Assembly: GCF_014203695.1 (NCBI RefSeq)
Contig: NZ_JACHJO010000005.1
Coordinates: 310,001-374,000, forward strand
From: Nocardiopsis algeriensis
GTDB taxonomy: Bacteria; Actinomycetota; Actinomycetes; Streptosporangiales; Streptosporangiaceae
Length of the DNA: 64,000 bases
Reading direction: 5' to 3'
Of the stretch, positions 51,160 through 62,163 are shown piece after piece. The notes beneath the pieces were generated by a model that was given only the letters and a program-made list of their open reading frames with translations, ran no database searches and was not told the origin of the DNA. The stretch's first letter is position 1; each line of letters opens with the position of its first letter. The position numbers and the translations under genes were made by a program.

Positions 51160-52941
51160 TCAGGCGCTCCCCGCCCGCATCCGCAGCCGCTCGGCCCGAT
51201 GCTCCCGCGCCCGGTCCGGGTCGAGGACAGGGGCAGCCGCCAGCAACTGACGCGTGTACTCACTCTGCGGATTCTCGTACACGCTGTCGCTGTCCCCCGA
51301 CTCCACCACCTCACCCTTGCGCATCACCAACACCCGATCACTGACCTGACGCACCACCGCCAGATCATGCGCCACAAAGATGTAGGTCAACCCGAAATCA
51401 TCCTGCAACTCCGACAACAACCGCAGCACCTGATCCTGCGTCGACACATCCAACGCCGACACCGGCTCATCACAGATGATCAACTTCGGCTTCAAGATCA
51501 ACGCCCGCGCGATCGCGATCCGCTGACGCTGACCCCCCGAGAACGCATGCGGAAACCGGTTGTAATGCCCCGGCTCCAACCCCACCCGCTCCAACAACTC
51601 CTGCACCCGCACACGAATCTTCCGGGTGTCCCTCTCCCCCTGCACCCGCAACGCCGTACCGATCGCATCACCCACCGTCAACCGCGGATTCAACGACGAA
51701 TACGGACTCTGGAACACCATCTGCACATCCCGCCGCAGCGGACGCAGCTCCCGCTCCTTCATGTGCGTGATATCGCGCCCATCGAACACCACCCGGCCCC
51801 GGGTCGGCTCCAACAGACGCATCACCGTCCGCGACAACGTACTCTTGCCCGACCCCGACTCACCCACCACACCCAGCGTCTCACCGCGGTACAGGTCGAA
51901 GGACACCCCCTTGACCGCCCAGAAATCCGTCGACCGACCCCACGCACCACCACGCACCTTGAACCGCTGCGCCACATCCCGCACACTCAACAGCGGCTCA
52001 CTCTGCCCCTCACCCCGAGAGCCCACCGCAGAAGCCGCGACGTCGGAAGCCCGGCCCTCGGTTCCGGAACCCGTACTCCCGGCCTTGGCCGCCCGGTCGG
52101 CGCGGTCCTGGGCGCGGCGCTGGGCGCGCGAGACCTCCACCCGCGGCACCGCGGCCAGCAGCGCCTGGGTGTAGGGGTGCTCGGGCGCGGACAGCACGGT
52201 GCGCACGTCACCGCGCTCGACGGCCTCGCCGTGGCGCATGACCACGACCTCGTCCACCGACCCGGCCACCACCGCCAGGTCGTGGGAGACCAGGATCAGG
52301 GCCATACCCAGATCCCGGCGCAGCTCGTCCAGCAGGTCCAGCACCTGGGCCTGCACGGTGACGTCCAGCGCGGTGGTGGGCTCATCGGCCAGCAGCACCT
52401 TCGGGCCGCACATCAGCCCCATCGCAATGACCACACGCTGGCGCATGCCACCGGAGAACTCGTGCGGATAGGAGTTGACCCGCTTCTCCGGTTGGGGGAT
52501 GCCCACCCGGTCCAGGGCGCCGACCGCCCGTCGGCGGGCCTCGGACCGCGAGGTCCCGGGCCTGTGCACGCGCAGGGCCTCGACGAGCTGGTTGCCGATG
52601 GTGTACTGAGGGTGCAGCGACTGCATGGGGTCCTGGAACACCATGGCGATGTCGTTGCCGCGCATGCGCCGCAGCTCCTTGCCGGAGGCATGCCTGATGT
52701 CGGTCCCGGCGACCTCTACCAGTCCGGTGATTCTCGCCCGGCTGCCCCGGTGCAGGCCCATCAGCGCCAGCGAGGTCACGCTCTTGCCCGACCCCGACTC
52801 GCCGACGATGCCCAGGGCACCGCCGGCGGGCACCTCGAAGGACAGCCCCTTCACCGCCTGGACGTCCCCGTCCGCGGTCGGGAAGGTCACCCGCAGGTCG
52901 TTCACCCGGACGACGGGCTCGGAGGACGCGGTCGCACCCAA
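51160..52941 (-). CDS. fused peptide ABC transporter ATPase (OppD-OppF)
   Basis: 593 residues carrying two complete nucleotide-binding domains in one chain. Both have Walker A GESGSGKS and a signature motif (SGGMRQRVVIAMG and SGGQRQRIAIARA), Walker B DEP and the switch histidine. The Opp/Dpp C-terminal motif HPYTQALLAAVP and EYTRQLLAAAP follow each domain. A linker of about 60 residues lies between (about 280-340). Start is TTG at 52941, with GAGG six bases upstream; no ATG or GTG gives a sensible start. Lies 46 bp after oppB. Powers peptide or nickel-type import. Confidence 0.9.
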   Translation of the reverse strand: MGATASSEPVVRVNDLRVTFPTADGDVQAVKGLSFEVPAGGALGIVGESGSGKSVTSLALMGLHRGSRARITGLVEVAGTDIRHASGKELRRMRGNDIAMVFQDPMQSLHPQYTIGNQLVEALRVHRPGTSRSEARRRAVGALDRVGIPQPEKRVNSYPHEFSGGMRQRVVIAMGLMCGPKVLLADEPTTALDVTVQAQVLDLLDELRRDLGMALILVSHDLAVVAGSVDEVVVMRHGEAVERGDVRTVLSAPEHPYTQALLAAVPRVEVSRAQRRAQDRADRAAKAGSTGSGTEGRASDVAASAVGSRGEGQSEPLLSVRDVAQRFKVRGGAWGRSTDFWAVKGVSFDLYRGETLGVVGESGSGKSTLSRTVMRLLEPTRGRVVFDGRDITHMKERELRPLRRDVQMVFQSPYSSLNPRLTVGDAIGTALRVQGERDTRKIRVRVQELLERVGLEPGHYNRFPHAFSGGQRQRIAIARALILKPKLIICDEPVSALDVSTQDQVLRLLSELQDDFGLTYIFVAHDLAVVRQVSDRVLVMRKGEVVESGDSDSVYENPQSEYTRQLLAAAPVLDPDRAREHRAERLRMRAGSA

Positions 52942-52987
52942 GAAACGCCTCAACTCTCTGTGTCGAAGGGCCGCGAGACCGAAGAGG

Positions 52988-53998
<1,011 letters not shown>

Positions 53999-54079
53999 GC
54001 GACGCGCTCCCCGTTCTCGCACGCACGGGCTGTGCGGCGTCCGAGCCCACAAGGTAACGCAGAGTGAAATCGATATCAC

Positions 54080-54139
54080 GCCTGAGGCAGGTGTGTTCGG
54101 CGGGCGCCCCTCAGGGCGCCCGCCGAACACACCTCAGGC
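54080..54139 (-). terminator. very strong terminator of the SpoIIE/B12 cassette
   Basis: Perfect 20-bp stem (54090-54109 with 54114-54133), CTCA loop, extended by a further 6-bp CCTGA-type helix. It begins right at the stop codon of the B12-fold gene and separates it from oppB. Confidence 0.8.
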
Positions 54140-55183
54140 CTGGAGCGCGTCCCGGCCGACCGCGAGCGTCGACAGGGCGTCGGGGTGTTCGCCCAGTTCC
54201 TCTTCCAGGACGTCCAGCACCCTCAGCACGCCGTCGGCGGTCTCGTCCCGCGCGCGCAGCGCCTCCCGCGTACGGGCGAGATAGCGGCCGAAGACCTGGC
54301 GGTCCCCGACGTAGAGGGCCGCCAGGAGGAAGTCGACGGTGTTGCCCAGGTACTCCACCGCGTGGTCCAGTTCCGCGTCCTGGAGGTCCGGGCTTCCGGG
54401 CGAGCCCTGGCCCCAGGCGCGCTCCAGCGCGGTGTGCACCAGGCCCTCCCTCTGCTGCAGCACCTCGGCGTAGGCGGTGCTGGCCGGCAGCGCCTCCTCC
54501 TCGCGGCCGATGACGTAGGGAGGCCCCGCGTCGAGCAGGTCGGCGGCCTGGAGCGCGTCGGGGGCCCACAGGTCGGCGCCCAGCCTCCGGGCCAGGAAGT
54601 CGTCGGGGCCGAACCCGGCGCCCCCGGCGATCACCGGGACCTGGATCCGGTGGGCCGCCCCGATCATCGCGTGGGCGGCGACCAGGCGCGCGGACATGGA
54701 GCAGCTGAGGGCCAGGATGTCGGGGCCGGTCTCCTGCAGGTGCAGTGCCAGGCTCCCGACGGGAACACTGACGCCGAGGAAGGCCACCCGCCATCCGCGC
54801 AGGCTCAGCACACCGCTCAGGACCCGGGCCGAGAGGCTGCGCCAGTCGCCGTCGGTGCAGGCGACCGTCACCTTGCCCCGCTCGGCCGGACTCGGGCCGT
54901 GGGCCGCCACGTGCTCCACGACCGCGCCGACGGCGCGCTCACCGATGTAGGCCGCCGCGTGCTCGTGCGAGACCGTCCACTCGCCGCTCCGGCGCAGGAC
55001 GTCGGCCCGCTCCTGGACGGGGGCCACCACCTCCATGAGGAGGCTCTCGGGGAACGCTCCTGCGATCAGCGCGTCCCGCACCGTGCCCAGGGCGGCCTCC
55101 TCGTCGAGTCGGGCCACCTGTGCGAAGAACTCCTCGGCCACGCGTGCGAACGCCCCGGGCCGGATCGGGGAGGGAACGGTCAC
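54134..55183 (-). CDS. B12-binding-fold sensor-like protein
   Basis: 349 residues. Residues about 15-100 form the helical bundle of methyltransferase B12-binding proteins, with WTVSHEHAAAYIGERAV. Residues about 103-220 form the Rossmann-like cobalamin domain, with DILALSCSMSARLVAA and VPVIAGGAGFG. The cobalt-ligand motif DxHxxG is replaced: TDGDWRSLSARV has Arg in the His place. The C-terminal 130 residues are a second helical domain. GTG at 55183 overlaps the SpoIIE phosphatase stop by GTGA, so the two act together. Probably a light, redox or cobalamin sensor rather than an enzyme; ligand unproven. Confidence 0.75.
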   Translation of the reverse strand: MTVPSPIRPGAFARVAEEFFAQVARLDEEAALGTVRDALIAGAFPESLLMEVVAPVQERADVLRRSGEWTVSHEHAAAYIGERAVGAVVEHVAAHGPSPAERGKVTVACTDGDWRSLSARVLSGVLSLRGWRVAFLGVSVPVGSLALHLQETGPDILALSCSMSARLVAAHAMIGAAHRIQVPVIAGGAGFGPDDFLARRLGADLWAPDALQAADLLDAGPPYVIGREEEALPASTAYAEVLQQREGLVHTALERAWGQGSPGSPDLQDAELDHAVEYLGNTVDFLLAALYVGDRQVFGRYLARTREALRARDETADGVLRVLDVLEEELGEHPDALSTLAVGRDALQA

Positions 55184-56592
55184 CCGAGCATGCCCTGGGC
55201 AGAGGGGGCCTGCACGGCCAGGACGGTGATGTCGTCGTGCTCACCGCCGCCGAGCCAGTCGCCGACGTACTGGGCGATGCGGCCGGCGACCGCCGGGGCC
55301 GGCAGTCCCGCGCAGCCCTCCAGCAGTCGGCGCAGGCGCTCCTCGCCGAGCATCTCACCGCTCCGCAGCGGGTTGCGGGCCTCGGTGACGCCGTCGCTGA
55401 AGACCACCATCGTCTCACCGGGGGCCAGGATCGTCTCGGCGCTGTGGAAGACCGCTTCCTCGATCGCGCCGACGAACATTCCGCCCACCAGGCCGGACAT
55501 CTCCTCGACCTTGCCGCCGGAGCGCACCAGCAGCGGCGCGGGGTGGCCGCCGCCGGCAGCCAGGATGCGCAGTCCGCCGTCGGGCAGGGGCGTGGCCGTG
55601 CCCAGCACCACGGTGCTGAACTTCTCTGGGTCGGTGCGGGTCAACAGGATGTTGAGGTGCTCCAGCAGGGACACGGGGTCGCGCTCGACCAGCCGCAGCG
55701 CCTGCAGGGACTGGCGGATCATCCCGCTCAGCAGGGCGGCGTCATTGCCCTTGCCGCACACGTCGCCGAAGGAGAAGTCGAACCCCTCTCCTCCCGCCTC
55801 GGCCTCACGGACCTCGTAGAAGTCGCCTCCGATGCGCTCGGCCGCGATGGCCGAGCGGAACGAGGCGCCCAGCAGCGCGTGCTCGATCTCCGGCAGCGGC
55901 TCCGGCTGCAGGGCGGTCTTGAGCGTGGAGGCGGTGTCGGCCTGGTACTGGTAGAGCTGGGCGGAACCCAGCGCCCCGCCGACCTGTTCGGCGTACTCGG
56001 TGAGCAGGTCGGTGTCGGACTCCTCGAAGTATCCGTCGTGGCGGTAGACCAGGAGCGCCCCGGCGGCTCCGGTCAGCCCCGGCACGGGCACGGCCCGTAC
56101 CGATCCGACCGGTCCCTCGCGACGCGCCAGGGTGCGCACCAGACCCTCGACGGGGTCCCCGGGCGCCGGTTCGGCGATGGCACTGCCCACGTCCAGGATC
56201 TCGGTCAGCCAGACGGCCTTGGCCGCCGTGCGCTGGGACCAGCGTCCCCGGGAGATCTCGGGCTTACCCGTTCCGTCGGCGACGGCGGCGGTCCACTTGG
56301 GCCTGCCGGAGGGGTCGGAGGTGAACAGTATGCACAGGTCGGCAACCTCGCCGAGGGGAAGCCGAACCGCCTGCTCGATGAGGCGCTCGGGGTGGAGCAG
56401 GCTGCTGAGCCCCCGCCCGGCCTCGCGCAGCAGCGCGGTCCACTCCTCGTGGGAGTGCGGAGCAGAGCTGTGCGCTCCGGCGACCTCCCCGCCATGGTGC
56501 GGGTCGTCCGGCCCGTTCGCCTGCTGACCGGGCGGCACCTTCCATCCATGGGCGTCTCTTGACATGACGTCGTCGGCACCGGAAGCGGACAA
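55180..56592 (-). CDS. SpoIIE/RsbU-type PP2C phosphatase with GAF domain
   Basis: 470 residues. GAF domain at about 75-215, then a PP2C phosphatase domain (about 245-465). The metal-binding acids lie in ERIGGDFYEV, FGDVCGKG, SDGVTEARN and GEHDDITVL; all are present. Such enzymes dephosphorylate an anti-anti-sigma factor and free a stress sigma factor. TTG at 56592 with GGGGGAGGGAAG before it; ATG at 56565 is the alternative. Coupled to the B12-fold gene. A sigma-B-like promoter lies at 56668-56693. No anti-sigma gene is nearby. Confidence 0.87.
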   Translation of the reverse strand: MSASGADDVMSRDAHGWKVPPGQQANGPDDPHHGGEVAGAHSSAPHSHEEWTALLREAGRGLSSLLHPERLIEQAVRLPLGEVADLCILFTSDPSGRPKWTAAVADGTGKPEISRGRWSQRTAAKAVWLTEILDVGSAIAEPAPGDPVEGLVRTLARREGPVGSVRAVPVPGLTGAAGALLVYRHDGYFEESDTDLLTEYAEQVGGALGSAQLYQYQADTASTLKTALQPEPLPEIEHALLGASFRSAIAAERIGGDFYEVREAEAGGEGFDFSFGDVCGKGNDAALLSGMIRQSLQALRLVERDPVSLLEHLNILLTRTDPEKFSTVVLGTATPLPDGGLRILAAGGGHPAPLLVRSGGKVEEMSGLVGGMFVGAIEEAVFHSAETILAPGETMVVFSDGVTEARNPLRSGEMLGEERLRRLLEGCAGLPAPAVAGRIAQYVGDWLGGGEHDDITVLAVQAPSAQGMLG

Positions 56593-56667
56593 GCTTCCCT
56601 CCCCCGCTCAAGTTCTCTCCTCGGCGGGAGACCCGCCCGCGGGCCACACGGCCGCGTTCGAACGAGC

Positions 56668-56693
56668 ATACCCACAATTGGCGACCGGAGAAC
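56668..56693 (-). promoter_or_regulatory. sigma-B-type promoter of the SpoIIE gene
   Basis: GTTCTC (56693-56688), 14 bp, GGGTAT (56673-56668) on the minus strand; matches the stress sigma-B consensus GTTTNN-N13-15-GGGTAT at all but one -35 base. Confidence 0.55.
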
Positions 56694-56797
56694 CACGCAG
56701 GACGAACCCCACAAAGCCGAGAACGGACCGGTGAACGGCCGGAAATCGGCGGAAACGGGCGGGCCACCTGGCGGTTTTCCCACCCACCCCCGGGGAC

Positions 56798-58594
56798 TCA
56801 CTCCCGTGTGGTACCCAACGCCATGTAATCGTACATGGAGTACCCCGGGTGGTAGTAGACGTTGGTCAGGTTCGGCGGCCGGTACAGCACGGTCCGCTCG
56901 AACACGATCGGCAGGATCGCGGCCTGCTCCATCGCCCTGCGGTCGATCTGCGCGTAGACCTCGGCCCGTTCGTCGGGGTCGTCGAGGGTGACGACCTCGT
57001 CGAACCAGCCGTTGACCTGGTCGTCGTCGAGCTCGGAGACGTTGGTGTTGCCGGCGTCGCGGATGGCGTCGCCGTCGAGGATCTCGCGCATGAAGCCGTA
57101 GCCGCTGGCCCAGTCGGGGGCCCATCCGTAGACGGTCAGCCCGAGATCGTTGCTGTGGACGAAGTCCGGGGAGCCGGCCTGCGTGTTGGTGTAGCTGTCG
57201 GACGGGTACTGCTTGATGTCCGCCTGGATGCCCACCCTGTTCAGGGCCTGCTGGAGCGCCTCGGCGGTGCTCACCTCCGAGGGCCTGTCGGCGCGCACCC
57301 CGATGCTGGTGGAGAATCCGTCGGGCCGACCGCACTCCTCCAGCTGCGCACGTGCCTCGTCCAGGTCGCCCTTGCCCTCGGGCGAGGGGTAGAGGTCCTG
57401 GTCCGGGTCGGCCCCGGGCAGGGACGAGGGCAGGATCTGGGTGGCGACGTCGCCGCCGGCGTCGCCGCCCCAGGCGCGGTGCAGGGCGTCCTTGTCGGCC
57501 GCGTACATGACCGCACGGCGGCAGGCCAGGTCGTCCAGCGGCTCGACGACGGTGTTGATGTTGACATAGCGCAGGGTGTTGCCCTGCGGGTTGTCGACGT
57601 TGACCCGCCGGTCGTCGTCGGTGACGAGGGAACCGCGCATCGCGGGACCCACCCCGGTTCCGGCGAGGTCGACGTCGAGCTCGCCGTTGACCAGGCGCTG
57701 GTCGATCTCGTTCTGGTCCACCCCCATCTGCACCTCGATCCGGTCGGGCAGGGCATCTCGGGTGGGGTCGCTCTCGGGGTCCCACTGGTCGTTGCGGACC
57801 AGGTCGAGCGAGACCCCCGGACGGTAGTCGCCGTCGAACTTGTAGGGGCCCGACGAGACGACGCGGGTTTGGTACTGCTCGCCGCGGTCGGCGTCGGGCG
57901 GGACCGGTGCGGTCTGCGGCTGGACGAGCAGGTAGGGGAACTCGGCGAAGCTCTGCCGGAGGCGGAACACGAGGGTGTGGTCGTCGGGGATCTCGATGCC
58001 GCCCAGGCCCTCCAGCGGGTCCTCGCTGTCGCCGTAGGGGCCCTCGTAGTCCTCGCTGTCGGCCAGGAACTGCTGGAAGTACTTGGGGCCGTTGGGCAGC
58101 GCCTGTTCCCCGAAGTTGCTGCGCGCGATGGCATAGGCGATGTCGCGCGCGGTGATCTCGGAGCCGTCCTCGTACCTGAGCCCCTCCTTGATCCGCACGG
58201 TCCACTCGGTGGAGTCCTCGTTGGCCTCGGGCATCCCGGCGGCCAGGTCGGGCTGGAGCTCGGTGGCCTCCTCCCCTGGCGCGCCGGTGTAGGTGAGCAG
58301 GGTCCGGGCGTAGTAGCGGGAGAAGTTCCAGCTGAACGCGTAGTAGGTGTTGCCGGGATCGGGGGAGTCGAAGTCCGAGGAGATGGCGTAGCGCAGAGTC
58401 CCGCCCCTCCGGTCGGAGGGGTTGACGACCTCGGTCTCCCCCTGGTTGAACTCGGCGCCGGAGGCGTCGCCCCCTCCCCCGCCGCCGTCTGCGCATCCGG
58501 CCAGCAGCAGGGCCAGGACCGCCCCTGCCGCCGCGGGGGCCACTGCGCGGTTCCTCGTCCTCCTGGACGGGGGTGTGCGGTGGTGGCTGCTCAC
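56798..58594 (-). CDS. peptide ABC transporter substrate-binding lipoprotein
   Basis: 598 residues, family-5 solute-binding protein. Signal peptide with lipobox LLLAGC, then a glycine-rich spacer. TEWTVRIKEGLRYEDGSEITARDIAYA is the family signature, followed by the usual closing SAQ-like VSSGPYKFD. GTG at 58594 has AGGAGG directly upstream; ATG at 58615 is seven codons earlier with no site. Follows oppC by 50 bp in the same transcript. Binds oligopeptides or a related ligand outside the cell. Confidence 0.9.
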   Translation of the reverse strand: MSSHHRTPPSRRTRNRAVAPAAAGAVLALLLAGCADGGGGGGDASGAEFNQGETEVVNPSDRRGGTLRYAISSDFDSPDPGNTYYAFSWNFSRYYARTLLTYTGAPGEEATELQPDLAAGMPEANEDSTEWTVRIKEGLRYEDGSEITARDIAYAIARSNFGEQALPNGPKYFQQFLADSEDYEGPYGDSEDPLEGLGGIEIPDDHTLVFRLRQSFAEFPYLLVQPQTAPVPPDADRGEQYQTRVVSSGPYKFDGDYRPGVSLDLVRNDQWDPESDPTRDALPDRIEVQMGVDQNEIDQRLVNGELDVDLAGTGVGPAMRGSLVTDDDRRVNVDNPQGNTLRYVNINTVVEPLDDLACRRAVMYAADKDALHRAWGGDAGGDVATQILPSSLPGADPDQDLYPSPEGKGDLDEARAQLEECGRPDGFSTSIGVRADRPSEVSTAEALQQALNRVGIQADIKQYPSDSYTNTQAGSPDFVHSNDLGLTVYGWAPDWASGYGFMREILDGDAIRDAGNTNVSELDDDQVNGWFDEVVTLDDPDERAEVYAQIDRRAMEQAAILPIVFERTVLYRPPNLTNVYYHPGYSMYDYMALGTTRE

Positions 58595-58644
58595 CTTGCC
58601 TCCTGGTCGTCTCATGGGCTCGTCGGGACACGGGGCGGGGCCCG

Positions 58645-59676
58645 TCAGTCGGAGGAGCGGGGGTCGAAGGCGTCGCGCAGTCCGTCGCCGAAGAGGTTGA
58701 AGGCCAGGACGGTGACGAAGACCGCCAGGCCGGGGACGATCACGAAGTGGGGGGCGATGGTGTAGAAGCGCAGGGCGTTCTCGAGCATGCCGCCCCATGT
58801 GGGGGTGGGCGGGTTGATGCCCACGCCCAGGAAGCTCAGGGCCGCCTCGAAGAGGATGTTGGTGGGGATGAGCAGTGTGGAGTAGACCAGGATCGGGGTG
58901 ACGAGGTTGGGCAGGATCTCCCGGAAGACGATGTGGGCGCTGCCGGCGCCCAGGCTGCGGGCCGCCTCGACGAACTCCCGCTCCTTGAGGGTCAGGGTCT
59001 GGCCCCGCACGATGCGCCCGATGTAGGGCCAGTTGAAGAACCCGATGATGAAGACCAGGACACCGATGCGCAGCCCGTTGCCGGTCAGTCCGAAGGCGCC
59101 GTCGGGGATGACCCCGACCAGGGCGATGGCGAACAGCAGCAGCGGGAAGGCCAGGAAGATGTCCATGGCCCGGCTGATAACGGTGTCGACCCAGCCCCCG
59201 AAGTAGCCGGCGGTCATGCCCAGGACCGTGCCGATGGCGACGCACACCACGGTGGCGACGGTGGCGACCAGGAGCGAGGTGCGGGCGCCGTGGACGACGC
59301 GGCTGAACAGGTCGCGCCCGTTGACGGGTTCGACGCCCAGCGGGTGCTGTGCGCCGATGCCGCCCCAGGGGTCTAGGTCCACCCCGGGGCCGGGGTTGTC
59401 GGGATCGCGCAGGACCCCGCCGGTGAGCGGGTCGATCAGGTGCTGGTTGAACTGGGTGGGCGGATGGCCGAACCAGGCGGTGAGCAGCGGGGCGAGGAGG
59501 GCGGCCAGGACGAGCAGGACGACGACGATCCCGCCGGCCATGCCGACCTTGTCCCTGCGGAAGCGCTGCCAGGCGATCTGGCGCAGCGACCGGTTCTCGG
59601 CGCCGCGCGCCCCGGCCGCCACCGCCTCGGGGTCCGCGTACTGGGAGGACTCCGGCGCGTCCATGGGAGTGGTCAC
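58645..59676 (-). CDS. peptide ABC transporter permease (OppC/DppC)
   Basis: 343 residues. Long N-terminal tail, then RQIAWQRFRRDKVGMAGGIVVVLLVLAALLAPLL as the first membrane helix, a large extracytoplasmic loop carrying HPLGVEPVNGRDLFSRVVHGARTSLLVA, and the permease motif REFVEAARSLGAGSAHIVFREILPN. GTG at 59676 with GGGGGG nearby; ATG at 59664 is possible. First gene of the oppC-oppA transcript. Confidence 0.9.
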   Translation of the reverse strand: MTTPMDAPESSQYADPEAVAAGARGAENRSLRQIAWQRFRRDKVGMAGGIVVVLLVLAALLAPLLTAWFGHPPTQFNQHLIDPLTGGVLRDPDNPGPGVDLDPWGGIGAQHPLGVEPVNGRDLFSRVVHGARTSLLVATVATVVCVAIGTVLGMTAGYFGGWVDTVISRAMDIFLAFPLLLFAIALVGVIPDGAFGLTGNGLRIGVLVFIIGFFNWPYIGRIVRGQTLTLKEREFVEAARSLGAGSAHIVFREILPNLVTPILVYSTLLIPTNILFEAALSFLGVGINPPTPTWGGMLENALRFYTIAPHFVIVPGLAVFVTVLAFNLFGDGLRDAFDPRSSD

Positions 59677-59750
59677 GCACCCCCCAATCACCCTGCGCAT
59701 CAGTTCGGATACGTAGAGCTTGCACCAGGGGGGCGGGTGTTGCCAGCATC

Positions 59751-59769
59751 CGCGCCCCGGCCGGGCGCG
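59751..59769 (-). terminator. terminator after ridA
   Basis: 7-bp stem CGCGCCC/GGGCGCG, 24 bp past the RidA stop codon. Confidence 0.45.
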
Positions 59770-59792
59770 TCGCCGGCGGCGGGCCCCGGGAC

Positions 59793-60196
59793 TCAGCCCT
59801 CCGCGACGACGGCGACCGCCTCCACCTCCACGAGCTGGTGGTCGTAGCCGAGCACGGACACACCGAGCAGGGTGCTGGGGGCGTCGTGGTCCCCCATGTG
59901 CTCGCGCACCACGTCCCAGACGGCCACGAGGTCCTCCTGCCGGGAGGAGGCCACGTACACCGTGGTCTTCACGACGTCGGACAGCTCGGCCCCGGCGTCC
60001 CGCAGGGCGGTGCGCAGGTTGCGCATCACCTGGTGGGCCTGGCCCGCGTGGTCGCCGACCGCGACGGTGGCACCGCTCTCGTCGAGCGGGCAGGCCCCCG
60101 CCGTCCACACGACCCGGGCCGGGTTCGGGACGGAGGCGGCGTAGGCGTATTCCACGTGCTCGGCCAGGGTCCGGCTGCGTACCAACCTCACCGTGT

Positions 60197-60200
<4 letters not shown>
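59793..60200 (-). CDS. RidA (YjgF/YER057c/UK114) family protein
   Basis: 135 residues. RidA proteins hydrolyse reactive 2-aminoacrylate-type imines. Ends GYDHQLVEVEAVAVV, matching the family C-terminal motif, with NLRTALRDAGAELSDVVKTTVYV in the middle. The catalytic arginine position of true RidA is not obvious, so it may belong to a Rid2-7 group. ATG at 60200 overlaps the ABC-F stop by ATGA and has AGGAGA upstream, so it is coupled to the ABC-F gene. Confidence 0.85.
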
Positions 60201-61864
<1,664 letters not shown>

Positions 61865-61867
61865 GGT

Positions 61868-62077
61868 GGGACCGCCCTTCGTGGAAGGGGTGGGTCCCGA
61901 CGTGCGCGGCCGTCCGCGCGAAGGGTTCCGCAGGCGGGCCGGACGGCGACATCGAGACCGCACCGCGGAGAGAAGCACTCGCGTGCACCGGACGGGCCCG
62001 GCTCCAGCCCCGTGGGCGAGCCTCCGCGTCCGGTGGTTCCGGTCTCGATGTCAGATGCGCATTGCCCCGCCAGGGTA
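61868..62077 (-). promoter_or_regulatory. ABC-F attenuator leader
   Basis: On the minus strand: TTGCGC, 18 bp, TACCCT (62077-62072) promoter. Nine bases later comes a leaderless 3-codon frame ATG CGC ATC TGA (62062-62051). Its stop overlaps a 13-bp arm GACATCGAGACCG (62052-62040) that pairs with CGGTCTCGATGTC (61960-61948). Finally GGGACC/GGTCCC plus CCCTTC/GAAGGG (61898-61868) fold the ribosome-binding region into a hairpin. Confidence 0.7.
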
Positions 62078-62117
62078 GGCACGGGGGCAACCGTCGCGCA
62101 AGCGCTTTTCCCGCGCG

Positions 62118-62159
62118 CCGGTCGGCGGGCCGTCCGGGTCCGGACGGCCCGCCGACCGG
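62118..62159 (-). terminator. 20-bp perfect stem terminator after pgi
   Basis: Arms 62118-62137 and 62140-62159, 2-nt loop, starting 4 bp past the pgi stop codon. Confidence 0.75.
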
Positions 62160-62163
62160 TCCG

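Noticed and set aside
54001..54130. Longer oppB start
   Set aside because: Would begin inside the terminator hairpin of the preceding gene and adds non-family sequence.
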